Origin: Thiopseudomonas acetoxidans
Lineage (GTDB): Bacteria; Pseudomonadota; Gammaproteobacteria; Pseudomonadales; Pseudomonadaceae
Length of the DNA stretch: 64,000 nt
Direction: 5' to 3'
Assembly: GCF_030362935.1 (NCBI RefSeq)
Contig: NZ_JAUCDY010000006.1
Coordinates: 119,138 to 183,137 of the forward strand
A program made the translations under genes and the position numbers. A model generated the notes under the pieces. The model was not told the DNA's origin, ran no database searches, and saw only the letters and a program-made list of their open reading frames with translations. Positions 52,062 through 61,831 of this stretch are shown here, one piece after another. Each line of letters starts with the position of its first letter. Position 1 is the first letter of the stretch.

Positions 52062-52245
52062 AATCCAGCTCGTAATCATAATCGGACAGTTCTTTGTTTA
52101 ATCGACGTTCTTCCAGCAGATTATCGATGATGCGGCGTTTTGTGAGCGTGTTTTTGCTTTCTTCAACAATGACTTCGGCATCATCAATACTCACTTCTTC
52201 GTCATCGACAAAATCATCATCGAGCTCTAACTCTTCTTTGCTCAT
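52060..52245 (-). CDS. PA3496-type small acidic protein
   Basis: 61 residues: a very acidic N-terminal half (LELDDDFVDDEEVSIDDAEVIVEE) and a basic helix TKRRIIDNLLEERRLNKELSDYDYE. This is the pattern of the 'PA3496 family putative envelope integrity protein' encoded next to nth in Pseudomonas, as here. GAGGAGG lies six bases before the ATG at 52245, which rules out the longer reading frame. Function is unproven. Confidence 0.85.
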   Translation of the reverse strand: MSKEELELDDDFVDDEEVSIDDAEVIVEESKNTLTKRRIIDNLLEERRLNKELSDYDYELD

Positions 52246-52360
52246 GCAAGCCTCCTCAGCTATTAATAATGCATAAAATTTATGGCGCACCTTATATATC
52301 GAAATGCGGCAGATAGAAATGCAATTTTATTAATAAGGTTTCCTTGATTGATTACTAAAA

Positions 52361-52999
52361 TTAATCATCTGAGGTTTTGTTTTTGTATTCACATAGGTCT
52401 TCGATGCGACAACTGCCACAGCGAGGCTTGCGTGCCTGACATACATAACGACCGTGTAGGATCAGCCAGTGGTGTGCATCAAGAAGAAACTCCTTGGGTA
52501 CAAGGCGTAACAGCTTCTTTTCCACCTCAAGCACATTCTTACCGGGCGCTATGCCTGTGCGGTTGCTCACGCGGAAGATATGGGTGTCCACTGCCATGGC
52601 TATCTGGCGAAACGCTGTGTTAAGCACCACGCTGGCTGTTTTACGGCCTACACCGGGCAGGGCTTCTAACGCTTCGCGTGTATCAGGCACCTGACTGTTA
52701 TGGCGCTCGATAAGCAAACGGCAAGTTTCAATCACGTTTCTGGCTTTACTGTTGTACAGACCAATGGTTTTAATGTAGTCGCTCAACCCTTCGACACCCA
52801 GCGCGTACATAGCTTCTGGAGTACGAGCGACTGGGAATAATTTGTCGGTTGCTTTGTTAACGCCTACATCGGTGGCTTGTGCGGACAGGATGACCGCTAT
52901 GAGTAACTCAAAAGTGGATGAGTAGTTGAGCTCGGTTTCTGGATTGGGATTATCTTCACGTAGACGGCTAAAAATTTCGTAACGTTTTTGTGCATTCAT
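52361..52999 (-). CDS. nth: Endonuclease III
   Basis: 212 residues. This DNA glycosylase/AP lyase for oxidised pyrimidines has LLIAVILSAQATD, the helix-hairpin-helix LPGVGRKTASVV with the catalytic lysine, the catalytic aspartate in AVDTHIFRV, and the iron-sulfur cysteines C-x6-C-x2-C-x5-C (CQARKPRCGSCRIEDLC). The ATG at 52999 gives the standard N terminus (MNAQKRYEIFSRLRE). It begins four bases after the end of the MaoC gene. Confidence 0.96.
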   Translation of the reverse strand: MNAQKRYEIFSRLREDNPNPETELNYSSTFELLIAVILSAQATDVGVNKATDKLFPVARTPEAMYALGVEGLSDYIKTIGLYNSKARNVIETCRLLIERHNSQVPDTREALEALPGVGRKTASVVLNTAFRQIAMAVDTHIFRVSNRTGIAPGKNVLEVEKKLLRLVPKEFLLDAHHWLILHGRYVCQARKPRCGSCRIEDLCEYKNKTSDD

Positions 53000-53003
53000 A
53001 GCG

Positions 53004-53471
53004 TTATAAAAAATTAGGTAGTTCGGGCAGTTCAACGGTTGCGGACTCAGTGGGAGCCAATACCAAGGCTTCGCCCTGAACCACTGTCTTACCCGCTTGA
53101 TTCAGCACATTGGTGGCTATGCGAACTCGGTTTTTCGGTAGTTTTTCCAACACTTCTAGCTCAATGCTGAGTTGATCGCCCAGCTTAACAGGGCGGGTAA
53201 AACTCAACTGTTGACCTAGGTAAATACTGCCGGGTCCTGGTAGCTCAAGAGCGATGGCCGCGCTAATCAAGGCACCACTGAGCATGCCGTGGGCAATGCG
53301 CTCTTTAAAAACGCTGGTGGCTGCGAATGTTTCATCTAAATGAACCGGATTACGATCACCGGAAACCGCAGCGAACATCAATAAGTCGTGCTCGGTAATA
53401 GTTCTTTCGACGGTGGCGCGTTGGCCCACTTCAAGTTGATCGTAGGGAATGCTGGTAGCAGTGTTCGACAT
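53004..53471 (-). CDS. MaoC-like (R)-specific enoyl-CoA hydratase (PhaJ type)
   Basis: 155 residues with a single hot-dog fold and the hydratase-2 motif FAAVSGDRNPVHLDETFA, followed by RIAHGML. It would hydrate enoyl-CoA to (R)-3-hydroxyacyl-CoA, linking beta-oxidation to polyhydroxyalkanoates or lipid A precursors. AAGGAAT precedes the ATG at 53471. The MaoC-hydrolase-fadD neighbourhood matches PA3302-PA3301-fadD of Pseudomonas, supporting a fatty-acid role. Confidence 0.9.
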   Translation of the reverse strand: MSNTATSIPYDQLEVGQRATVERTITEHDLLMFAAVSGDRNPVHLDETFAATSVFKERIAHGMLSGALISAAIALELPGPGSIYLGQQLSFTRPVKLGDQLSIELEVLEKLPKNRVRIATNVLNQAGKTVVQGEALVLAPTESATVELPELPNFL

Positions 53472-53568
53472 GAGAATATTCCTTGTACGCAAGCTCTAGG
53501 CTTGCAGGTAAAATTAGGCGTTGAAGTGTAAATGAGCGGCTGGAGATTGTCACCGTCTTGTCGGCAGG

Positions 53569-54498
53569 CTAGTCCTGCCGTACGTTGTGCTTAATCCACT
53601 CGATAATGTCTTGCATAACCCGTTGCGAGTTTTTTTCATTTAGAGGTTCATGGCGCATGTCTGGATAAAGTTTTACATCCACGAAACGATTGCCAGACTC
53701 ACGAAAAGCGTTGGCTAAATCGAGTAGCCGGTGTCCTTGGTGGATAGGATCCTGCTCACCGCCAAAAATTAAAATAGGCAATAGATTATCTATTTGCACC
53801 AAATTATTAATGGGCGTGATGCGTCTTAAGCCGTTGAGCAAGTCAACCCAGAGCTGGGTGGTAGAGACAAAGCCGCACAGCGGATCTTGCGCATAGAGTT
53901 TAACTTGTTCTTCATCGCTACTGAGCCAGTCATGCGCAGTTTTTCGTGGCTTAAAAGCACGCTGATAGCGATTGTAAATTAACCAGTGCAAGAGTTTACT
54001 ACGCCCCTGCTTGCCCAAACGCCAGCGTTCAAGGCGGGCCACCAGCAGCGCGAGTCTGTATCTAAGGGTGGACTGAATATAAATAGAGCTTGATAAAATT
54101 GCGCCTTGTACGCTGCAGCAATACTGCAACAAATAATCGATTACCAGATAGCTGCCAAGACTGTGGCCAAAGATGAAAATTGGTTTTTCGTGATGCTGCT
54201 GGCGGATATGGTGGTTAAGACAGCGAATATCATCCAGCGCCAACTTCCAGCTGTTGTGATCGCCGAAGTGACCCTTTACGCCAAAGCTGGCGGTAAAACC
54301 GTGGCCACGCAAATCAAGGGCGTATAACGCAATACCGGCCTTAGCTAAGGCAGCGCCTAGATGAGCATAGCGCTTGCTGTGTTCCGCCATGCCGTGCACC
54401 AACATAACAATGGCGTCTGGTTCTTGCGTTGGGCTCCAGTGATTGACATGAAACTCAGTGGAGTCGCTGGCGGTTAACCAAAAGGATTCGTGATGCAT
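53569..54498 (-). CDS. Alpha/beta hydrolase, lysophospholipase/monoacylglycerol lipase type
   Basis: 309 residues with HGMAEHSKRYAHLG near the oxyanion region, LDLRGHG, the nucleophile elbow FGHSLGS (about 118), a catalytic aspartate in GGEQDPIHQG and the histidine in MRHEPLNE. It has no signal peptide. AGGAGAA lies before the ATG. It is divergent from fadD, with which it is likely to share fatty-acid breakdown. Confidence 0.9.
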   Translation of the reverse strand: MHHESFWLTASDSTEFHVNHWSPTQEPDAIVMLVHGMAEHSKRYAHLGAALAKAGIALYALDLRGHGFTASFGVKGHFGDHNSWKLALDDIRCLNHHIRQQHHEKPIFIFGHSLGSYLVIDYLLQYCCSVQGAILSSSIYIQSTLRYRLALLVARLERWRLGKQGRSKLLHWLIYNRYQRAFKPRKTAHDWLSSDEEQVKLYAQDPLCGFVSTTQLWVDLLNGLRRITPINNLVQIDNLLPILIFGGEQDPIHQGHRLLDLANAFRESGNRFVDVKLYPDMRHEPLNEKNSQRVMQDIIEWIKHNVRQD

Positions 54499-54783
54499 TA
54501 CAGTTCTCCTGCCACTAACGCTTTACTAGAGTCTATTACGTATTATTGTTTTTGTAAGCTGGTTTACCGTCATCGTAGTAGCAAAGTCGTGACTAAGCAT
54601 TAGATTTTAGTCTTGTTATGACTTTTCGTGCATGGGTTACGCTAGTCGCATTTTTTAAAAACTGCTAATCTGCAGGGCACTAGGTACAAAAAAGTCTTGC
54701 ACGAGTGAAGGTAACTATAATTGCATGTGTACGGCGCTTAACAACTAAAATCTAAAATAAGAATTGATTGGGAGTTAGCTTGG

Positions 54784-56478
54784 ATGAACGAGAACATCTG
54801 GAAAGATAAGTATCCCGCAGGTATCGCCAGTGAAATTGACGCGGATCTTTACCCAAATATTCAAGCCGTCTTAACAGAGTCGTGCGAAAAGTATGCTGAT
54901 AAGCCTGCATTTACTAACCTAGGCAAAACGCTTAGCTATGCAGAGGTGTATCAACTGTCGGGTGACTTTACGGCTTGGCTGCAGCACAACACTGATTTGC
55001 AGCCTGGAGATCGCATTGCTATTCAGCTGCCCAACGTGCTGCAGTACCCTGTGGTGGTGTTCGGCGCCATTCGCGCAGGTTTAGTGGTGGTCAATACCAA
55101 TCCGCTGTATACCGCCCGCGAAATGGAGCATCAGTTTACCGACTCGGGCGCCAAAGCCATTGTGTGCTTAGCCAACATGGCGCACCTGCTTGAGAAAGTG
55201 TTACCCAGCACTGAGATTAAGACTGTTATTTTGACCGAGGTAGGTGATTTTTTACCCCCCGTCAAACGTTTCGTTGTTAACTCGGTGGTTAAATACATTA
55301 AAAAAATGGTGCCGGCATTTCATATACCGCAAGCATATTGGCTCAATGATGTGCTGAAACAAGGCAACAAAAAAATCGCCCGTAATGTCAATTCAGAATC
55401 CCAGTCAGTGGCTGTTTTACAGTACACCGGCGGCACTACAGGTGTGGCCAAAGGCGCCATGCTGACCCATAGAAACCTTATCGCCAATATGCTGCAAGCC
55501 CGTACCATGATGGCCTCTAACCTAGGCGAAGGGGAAGAAACAATCGTTGCACCGCTACCGCTGTATCACATATACGCATTTACCTTTCACTGCATGGCGA
55601 TGATGATGACGGGTAATCATAATTTATTGATTACCAACCCGCGCGACTTGCCCAGCATGATTAAAGACATGTCAAAGTGGAAGTTTTCTGGATTTGTCGG
55701 ACTAAACACCCTGTTTGTAGCGCTTTGTAATAACGAGGCTTTTCGCAAGCTGGACTTTTCCGCCCTGAAAATGACGGTTTCAGGCGGTATGGCATTACAG
55801 ATAGCTGCAGCTAAACGCTGGGAAGAAGTTACCGGCGCTAAAATATGTGAAGGCTACGGCATGACCGAAACCAGCCCCATTGCCACAGTGAACCCCATTG
55901 AGAACATACATTTGGGCACTATCGGTATTCCTGTTCCCTCAACGCTGTGCAAAGTAATTGACGATGATGGTAATGAGCTGCCACTGGGCGAGCCAGGTGA
56001 GCTCTGTGTCAAAGGCCCACAAGTGATGAAGGGCTACTGGCATAACGAAGAAGCTACCCACCAAATGTTGGATGAAAACGGCTGGTTGCGTACCGGTGAT
56101 ATAGCCATCATTCAAGAAGATGGTTATTTGCGCATTGTTGACCGCAAAAAAGATATGATTTTGGTGTCTGGCTTTAATGTTTACCCCAATGAAATTGAGG
56201 ATGTATTGGTTAGCATGCCAGAAGTTTTACAGTGCGCAGCGATAGGCGTGCCCAGCGAGAAAAGTGGCGAGGAGATTAAGGTTTTTATTGTCTTACGCGA
56301 AGGCATGAGCCTAACCCAAGAGCAGGTGATTAAGCACATGCGCAAAAGCTTAACCAGCTATAAGGTGGCGCGGACTGTAGAGTTCCGTGATGAGTTGCCC
56401 ACCACGAACGTGGGTAAAGTGTTGCGGCGTGAACTGCGTGATGCAGAGTTGAAAAAGCTGGCTGCAGCTCAAGGCTAG
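54784..56478 (+). CDS. fadD: Long-chain fatty acid-CoA ligase
   Basis: 564 residues. It activates fatty acids by way of an acyl-AMP. AMP-binding motifs are LQYTGGTTGVAKGAMLTHRN (about 213-232), GYGMTETSP, WLRTGDIAIIQEDGYLRIVDRKKDMI and the C-terminal lysine segment TNVGKVLRREL. Only one fadD is present, whereas many pseudomonads carry a tandem pair here; the next gene is a diguanylate cyclase on the other strand. The 285-bp spacer before it shows no clear regulator site. Confidence 0.96.
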   Translation: MNENIWKDKYPAGIASEIDADLYPNIQAVLTESCEKYADKPAFTNLGKTLSYAEVYQLSGDFTAWLQHNTDLQPGDRIAIQLPNVLQYPVVVFGAIRAGLVVVNTNPLYTAREMEHQFTDSGAKAIVCLANMAHLLEKVLPSTEIKTVILTEVGDFLPPVKRFVVNSVVKYIKKMVPAFHIPQAYWLNDVLKQGNKKIARNVNSESQSVAVLQYTGGTTGVAKGAMLTHRNLIANMLQARTMMASNLGEGEETIVAPLPLYHIYAFTFHCMAMMMTGNHNLLITNPRDLPSMIKDMSKWKFSGFVGLNTLFVALCNNEAFRKLDFSALKMTVSGGMALQIAAAKRWEEVTGAKICEGYGMTETSPIATVNPIENIHLGTIGIPVPSTLCKVIDDDGNELPLGEPGELCVKGPQVMKGYWHNEEATHQMLDENGWLRTGDIAIIQEDGYLRIVDRKKDMILVSGFNVYPNEIEDVLVSMPEVLQCAAIGVPSEKSGEEIKVFIVLREGMSLTQEQVIKHMRKSLTSYKVARTVEFRDELPTTNVGKVLRRELRDAELKKLAAAQG

Positions 56479-56532
56479 AACGTTATGCTGCATGCCCAGC
56501 TAACAATAGGGGGGCGTGTAGCAGCCTGTTTA

Positions 56533-58521
56533 TTACAGCTCAGGCTCAAAAAATACGGTTTGATTGCGACCTAGGTTTTTAGCATGGTACATCGCAATAT
56601 CGGCTTGCTTGATCAACTCAGCTTCCGTTTTTCCGTGCTCTGGATACATGCTCACCCCACAACTGAGCGATATCTGCGACACTTGCCCGTCAATCTCAAA
56701 TGGCTGCAAAACATGCTCATGTATGCGTCTGGCAATCAGTAGCGCATCTTCTTTGCTGGGGTTCCCCGCCAATAAGATCACAAACTCATCACCACCAATG
56801 CGTGCCACTATGTCCGTGTCACGCAGGGGCGTTTTGATGCGCTGGGCTGTTTGCGCTAACAATTGGTCGCCATACTGGTGGCCAAACATATCGTTAATCG
56901 GCTTGAACTCATCCAAATCAATGAAGATGATGGCTAAATTATGCTTTTCGCGTTGTGCCATTTTAAGCGAGTGTTGAAAGACTTCTTGGAAATAACGGCG
57001 GTTGGCCAAGCCTGTTAATGAATCAAAGTTAGCCTGACGCCAGATAAGCTCTTCGTTAGCTTTTTGCTTGCTGATATCGGCAAACAGAGAGATACGGAAT
57101 TTAACGCTGCCGTCGGTATCGTAGGTGCTGTTAATGGATAACAGCTGCGGGTAGAGTTCACCGTTTTTGCGTCGGTTCCATACTTCGCCTTGCCATTGGC
57201 CTGAACCGTTAAGGCTGGCCCACATCTCATCATAAAAGCTGGCGCTGTGTCGACCAGACTTCAAAATTGAATGATCGTTGCCTATCGCTTCTTCAGCGGT
57301 ATAGCCTGTTATTTTTGTAAATGCGGGGTTTACATGAATAAAGGTTCCATGAGCATCAGTGACGGCTATGGCTTCACTGCTGGTGTGGTAAACGGTTTCG
57401 GCCAGCTTTAACAGCGCGGTATTTTGACTGCGCTCAATAACCAGTCGGACTAAATTAGCCGCATTTTCAATTAGGTTGATTTCTCGTTTGTTGGGTGCGC
57501 CCGGTTGATCTTTAAAAAAGTTAAGTACGCCAGCTACCTTGCCATCCACGTCAAAAATCGGCTCTGCCCAGCATGCCAGCATTCCTGCGCGCACCGCAGC
57601 ACTGGCCGTTTTTACTTGTTTGGCTTGTGTTGACAGCTCGTCGGTAATAATACGCTTGCCGTAAAAAGCAGCTTGGCTTACGGAGATACCGTCGCTAGTA
57701 ATTTTTATTTGTTGCAAGGCATGGTGTAAGAACGTGGGCAGGCTAGGTGCAGTAGCTAGTTGCAGGCTAACTCCATCTAGGCTACGTAAGAAAATAGCAC
57801 ATTTAATGTGCTGGTTTTCTTTTTCAACGGCACGGATGATTGAGCCGAATATTTCATTGGCGGTTTTGTTACGCGACAACAAATCGAGCACCTGATTGTG
57901 TAAACGTTCACGGCTAAGAGCGAATTCTTGCTCGCTAATATCCAGCTTAACCGCCACATAGTTGACCAGCTTTTTCTGCTCATCAAACACGGGCGCAATC
58001 CAAGCTTGCTCCAGATAAATATCTCCGGTTTTGGTTTGGCTTATAAAACGGCCGTTCCAATTTTGTCCACGGGCAAGGGTTTGCCACAAGTCCACATAGG
58101 TTTCGTGGGGTGTTTTGCCTGAATTGAAAATGCTTGAATTTTTGCCAATCAACTCTTCAATGCTGTAACCAGTAAATCTGCAGATAGTCGGATTGACGTA
58201 CTCAATAAAGCCTTTTGGGTCGGTGACCAGAATAGAAGTAGGGCTGCGCTCAATCGCCACTCGCAAGGCTCTAAGGCGGGTCTCGGTCAATTTGACGCGG
58301 TTCGTCAGCTTCGCTAGGCGTCTTCTGCTTTGCGCGTATAGAATACTTAGCAGCGCAAGCCCTGTAAGTGTGGCAGCACTAAACCACAGCCACAACTGGT
58401 GCTCAGCTAAGGATTTAGGTAACAGCAATGCACTGGCGCCCAGTAGTGCGAAAACTGCCAAGGTGGCTAGGGAATAGCGAAGAATTTTACGCAAAATGAC
58501 AGCCTTTTTTGCAATATCCAT
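56533..58521 (-). CDS. Membrane diguanylate cyclase, PAS-GAF-PAS-GGDEF
   Basis: 662 residues. Two membrane helices (about 14-32, 41-60) form a short hairpin with almost no periplasmic loop, so sensing is cytoplasmic. PAS 1 is at about 85-205, a GAF-like domain at about 215-370, PAS 2 at about 375-490, and GGDEF from about 500. The catalytic motif is ARIGGDEF at 573-580, and RDTD at 567-570 is a product-inhibition I-site in the right place. No EAL domain. It should make c-di-GMP, which the YcgR protein at 1.1-1.9 kb could read. Confidence 0.94.
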   Translation of the reverse strand: MDIAKKAVILRKILRYSLATLAVFALLGASALLLPKSLAEHQLWLWFSAATLTGLALLSILYAQSRRRLAKLTNRVKLTETRLRALRVAIERSPTSILVTDPKGFIEYVNPTICRFTGYSIEELIGKNSSIFNSGKTPHETYVDLWQTLARGQNWNGRFISQTKTGDIYLEQAWIAPVFDEQKKLVNYVAVKLDISEQEFALSRERLHNQVLDLLSRNKTANEIFGSIIRAVEKENQHIKCAIFLRSLDGVSLQLATAPSLPTFLHHALQQIKITSDGISVSQAAFYGKRIITDELSTQAKQVKTASAAVRAGMLACWAEPIFDVDGKVAGVLNFFKDQPGAPNKREINLIENAANLVRLVIERSQNTALLKLAETVYHTSSEAIAVTDAHGTFIHVNPAFTKITGYTAEEAIGNDHSILKSGRHSASFYDEMWASLNGSGQWQGEVWNRRKNGELYPQLLSINSTYDTDGSVKFRISLFADISKQKANEELIWRQANFDSLTGLANRRYFQEVFQHSLKMAQREKHNLAIIFIDLDEFKPINDMFGHQYGDQLLAQTAQRIKTPLRDTDIVARIGGDEFVILLAGNPSKEDALLIARRIHEHVLQPFEIDGQVSQISLSCGVSMYPEHGKTEAELIKQADIAMYHAKNLGRNQTVFFEPEL

Positions 58522-58703
58522 ATAGATGGGTTTCTAGCAAAAAATATGCTTAGAAAGCAGAGTTTGATCAAGCGAACTAAGCGGTATTTTACTCTAGTAT
58601 GCAGTAGAGTTAAATAGCCATCATTGTTGTTTGTAATCACCTATTCTTTGCATGGTTTTGTTTTTTATGTGTTTCTTTCTTGACTGAATGAATACGCAAA
58701 GAT

Positions 58704-58722
58704 GATAATAGTTATCATTATG
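58704..58722 (+). promoter_or_regulatory. Fur box upstream of the TonB-system operon
   Basis: GATAATAGTTATCATTATG matches the 19-bp Fur consensus GATAATGATAATCATTATC in 15 positions. It lies 32 bases before the DUF3450 start codon in a 232-bp AT-rich spacer. It predicts iron repression of the downstream operon. Confidence 0.85.
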
Positions 58723-58753
58723 TGTTACCTGGATTATTAAAGGACCCCTGTTT

Positions 58754-59524
58754 ATGCAACTCCCTTTTTTACGATGCGCCACGCTATCACTGGCGTTGTG
58801 TACTGGAACGGTCATGGCCAACACAGTAGAGCAAGCTTTGGATGAAAATACGGCCCACAGCCAAGCCGCTCAACGTTCGCAACAACAGGTGGAGCAGCTG
58901 GATGATGCAACGCAAAAAATGCTGCAGGAGTACCGCACCGCGCTACTAAAAACAAAAACGCTTACGGGTTATAACAAGCAGATGCGTGAACTGGTAGCAG
59001 CGCAGCAGCAAGAACTCGCCGGCTATCAGCAACAATTAGCAGACCTACAAGATACCGAAGCCGCTGTGACTCCACAAATGCAGCGGATGCTAGAGGTGCT
59101 GGAGCAGTTTATCAGTGCTGATTTACCTTTCTTGCCCTATGAACGGCGCGATCGTTTAGAAACCTTGCAGGACTTACTGCCACGCGCTGATGTGTCTATT
59201 GCCGAAAAATACCGCCGCATTCTAGAAGCCTACCAAATTGAAAGTGATTACGGTCGCACACTCGAAGTCTGGCGCGATGCGCTTAAGCGTGACGGAAACG
59301 AGCTGAATGTGGATTTTTTACGTTTAGGCCGTTTGATGCTGTATTACCAAACCCCAGACGGCCATGAAACCGGTTGGTGGAACGCGCAAGCGAAAGAATG
59401 GCAAGTGCTTAATGGCAATGCACGTCGGCCTGTGGCTCAGGCGATTGCCATTGCACGGCAGCAAAAATCACCCGATTGGTTAGCTTTGCCGATAAAAACA
59501 CTGGCATGGGAGGCGCAGCAATGA
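58754..59524 (+). CDS. DUF3450 periplasmic protein of the TonB2-type system
   Basis: 256 residues with a signal peptide (about 1-22, ending VMA), a long coiled coil (about 25-105) and a C-terminal domain containing FLPYERRDRLETLQDLL and RLGRLMLYYQTPDGHETGWW, the DUF3450 pattern. Members are encoded with TtpC/ExbB2/ExbD2/TonB2 sets in Vibrio and other gammaproteobacteria and probably help the energy complex span the periplasm. The first gene of a tightly packed operon behind a Fur box. Confidence 0.87.
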   Translation: MQLPFLRCATLSLALCTGTVMANTVEQALDENTAHSQAAQRSQQQVEQLDDATQKMLQEYRTALLKTKTLTGYNKQMRELVAAQQQELAGYQQQLADLQDTEAAVTPQMQRMLEVLEQFISADLPFLPYERRDRLETLQDLLPRADVSIAEKYRRILEAYQIESDYGRTLEVWRDALKRDGNELNVDFLRLGRLMLYYQTPDGHETGWWNAQAKEWQVLNGNARRPVAQAIAIARQQKSPDWLALPIKTLAWEAQQ

Positions 59525-60861
59525 AAAAACTCATCGTGGTGCTGGCGCTGCTCTGTTCCGGTACTGTCCTAGCCGACAGCCTAACGCCCGACCAATTACT
59601 GCAACGCATCCGTGCCGAAAAAGCCAGCGAAGAACAACTGATGCAAGAGCGTGAACAGCGTTTCTTAGTCGAAAAAAATCAGCAGCAGGCAATCTATCAA
59701 CAAGCCATGCAGGCGTTACGCACTCAGGAGCGTGAAGCTGCCGAGCTTAAAGCGCAATTTGAAGAACTAGAGCAGCAACTGACCGAACAGGAGCGTCAAT
59801 TAAAAGAGCGCACCGGCGAGCTGGGTGAGTTATTCGCTGTATTGCGCCAAAGCGCAGGCGACATTGCAGGTCAGTGGCAGGACTCCATGCTCAATGTACA
59901 GCAGCCTAAGCGGGTGGCGCAATTTGAGCGTTTTGCTAATAGCCGCAAACTGCCCAGTGCTGAAGCCGTTGAACAGCTATGGCTAACCCTTCTTGAAGAT
60001 ATGACCGCTAGCGGCAAAGTCGAGCGTTTTGATGCGCCCGTCATTAGTGCAGGCGGTGAGCGAAACATTACTAGCGTGGTGCGCGTGGGGCCTTTTTCCG
60101 CCTATAGCGATACGGATTTTTTAGTGTATCAAGCCGGTGATGATGCGTTGCGCGCGTTACCTAAACAACCTAACGGTTTAAGTCAGGTAAAAAACTGGTT
60201 AACCGCCAGCGAACCCGTTGCGGTACTGCCAATTGACCCGACCCGCGGCAGCTTGCTGGAACAGCTACAGCACCAACCCACTTTTTACGAGCGAGTTAAA
60301 CAGGGCGGTGTGGTTGGTTGGGTGATTATTAGCTTGGGTGTGCTGGGCTTTGTGCTGGCCGCATGGCGTTTGCTGGAATTGCAGCAAGTAGTGCGCTCAG
60401 TACGTATACAGATGCGTGATTTGTCGAACCCTACGCTCAATAACCCCTTGGGGCGCGTGCTGGGTGTGCTGGGCCCACAACCCGAGTTAACAGACCTGGA
60501 AACCCTAGAGCTGAAACTGGATGAAGCCGTTATGCAAGAGGTACCTAAGCTAGAACGCGGGCAGGGTTTACTAAAATTACTGGCAGCAGTTGCGCCCTTG
60601 CTTGGACTGCTGGGTACAGTCACAGGAATGATCATCACCTTCCAAGCTATTACCCAAGCCGGTGGTGGCGATTCTCGGTTGATGGCAGATGGTATTTCAC
60701 AGGCCTTGGTCACCACGGTGCAGGGCTTGGTGGTGGCTATTCCGTTACTGTTTTTGCACAGCATTTTGGTCGCGCGTAGCAAGGGCGTGGTGCGACTGCT
60801 AGAGCAACAGTGCGTTGGCTTATTGGCGCTGCATATGTCAGCCAAGGAATCCCGTGACTAA
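59521..60861 (+). CDS. TtpC-like ExbB/TolQ protein with periplasmic coiled coil
   Basis: 446 residues. A signal peptide (MKKLIVVLALLCSGTVLA) is followed by a Gln/Glu-rich periplasmic coiled coil (about 40-115) and a soluble domain to about 250. The MotA/TolQ/ExbB channel part then follows, with three helices including LLKLLAAVAPLLGLLGTVTGMI and LVTTVQGLVVAIPLLF. This is the layout of TtpC in TonB2 systems. The ATG overlaps the previous stop (ATGA) and has GGGAGG upstream; 15 further codons are open but unlikely. Confidence 0.9.
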   Translation: MKKLIVVLALLCSGTVLADSLTPDQLLQRIRAEKASEEQLMQEREQRFLVEKNQQQAIYQQAMQALRTQEREAAELKAQFEELEQQLTEQERQLKERTGELGELFAVLRQSAGDIAGQWQDSMLNVQQPKRVAQFERFANSRKLPSAEAVEQLWLTLLEDMTASGKVERFDAPVISAGGERNITSVVRVGPFSAYSDTDFLVYQAGDDALRALPKQPNGLSQVKNWLTASEPVAVLPIDPTRGSLLEQLQHQPTFYERVKQGGVVGWVIISLGVLGFVLAAWRLLELQQVVRSVRIQMRDLSNPTLNNPLGRVLGVLGPQPELTDLETLELKLDEAVMQEVPKLERGQGLLKLLAAVAPLLGLLGTVTGMIITFQAITQAGGGDSRLMADGISQALVTTVQGLVVAIPLLFLHSILVARSKGVVRLLEQQCVGLLALHMSAKESRD

Positions 60862-61405
60862 TTGGCAAAATACTTGGTTTTGGCTGGTCGATAGCAGCCA
60901 CGCACTGCTCGACTTAATGGGCGCTGGTGGCTTGGTTATGTGGCTACTGGCCGCATTGTGCGTATTATTTTGGACGCTGATGCTGGAACGCTTTTGGTAT
61001 ATGCAGCGCCAGTTTCCAGCGTGGGTCAAAGAGCGTCATCAAGCATGGCAGCGTTTGTGTCAGGAAGAGTTCAGTAACGGCTGGCCGCGTACAGTGCGCT
61101 CAGCTTGGATTGCTCAAGCCCATGAGCAACTGATCACGCCATTAACTGTTATTAAAGCCTTGGTCGCGCTGTTTCCATTGCTGGGTTTGCTGGGCACGGT
61201 AACCGGCATGGTGGCGGTGTTTGATGTGTTGGCATTGAGCGGCACCGGCAACCCACGTGCTATGGCTGCTGGTGTTTGGCAGGCGACATTACCCACTTTA
61301 GCCGGCATGGTATTAGCCATTGGTGGATTATTTAGTATCGCGCACCTTGAGCGTAATGCTCGGCGCGCATTAGGCCGGCTGTCTGATCAGCTTAGGCATG
61401 AATAA
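60854..61405 (+). CDS. exbB: Proton channel subunit, ExbB/TolQ family (ExbB2 type)
   Basis: 183 residues with three membrane helices. The first is GGLVMWLLAALCVLFWTLMLERFWY, and the conserved pore helices are FPLLGLLGTVTGMVAVFDVL and GVWQATLPTLAGMVLAIGGLFSI. The start is GTG at 60854, overlapping the previous stop, with AAGGAA five bases upstream. With ExbD it harvests the proton gradient for TonB. Confidence 0.92.
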   Translation: MTNWQNTWFWLVDSSHALLDLMGAGGLVMWLLAALCVLFWTLMLERFWYMQRQFPAWVKERHQAWQRLCQEEFSNGWPRTVRSAWIAQAHEQLITPLTVIKALVALFPLLGLLGTVTGMVAVFDVLALSGTGNPRAMAAGVWQATLPTLAGMVLAIGGLFSIAHLERNARRALGRLSDQLRHE

Positions 61406-61417
61406 GGTGGTAAAACG

Positions 61418-61831
61418 ATGAGAATGCGTCGTTACAGCTATAGAACAGAAGAAGAGCTCGGCATTGACCTCACGCCTATGCTGGACGTGGTGTTTATCAT
61501 GCTGATTTTCTTTATTGTCACCAGCTCGTTTATTAAAGAGTCCGGTATGGAGGTTAATCGCCCTCAAGCAGACACCGCGAGCAGTCAGGATAAAGGCAAT
61601 ATTTTGATTGCCGTAACCGCTGATGGCCAGGTGTGGCTGGATAAGCAGGCCGTGGATGTGCGTACCGTGCGCGCCCATGTTGAACGGCTACGCCAAGAAC
61701 AACCCGAAGGAATTGTGGTGGTGCAGGCGGATCAAGATGCGCGCACGGGTTTGGTGGTGCAGGTAATGGATCAAGCGCGCATGGCCGGTGTTGTTGATGT
61801 GGCCTTGGCGGCCTCGACGGAATCGAATTAA
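61418..61831 (+). CDS. exbD: Biopolymer transport protein ExbD/TolR
   Basis: 137 residues. One N-terminal membrane helix carries the proton-relay aspartate: IDLTPMLDVVFIMLIFFIV, with the D of PMLD as the essential residue. The periplasmic domain follows (VVVQADQDARTGLVVQVMDQARMAGV). It overlaps tonB by one base. Confidence 0.95.
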   Translation: MRMRRYSYRTEEELGIDLTPMLDVVFIMLIFFIVTSSFIKESGMEVNRPQADTASSQDKGNILIAVTADGQVWLDKQAVDVRTVRAHVERLRQEQPEGIVVVQADQDARTGLVVQVMDQARMAGVVDVALAASTESN

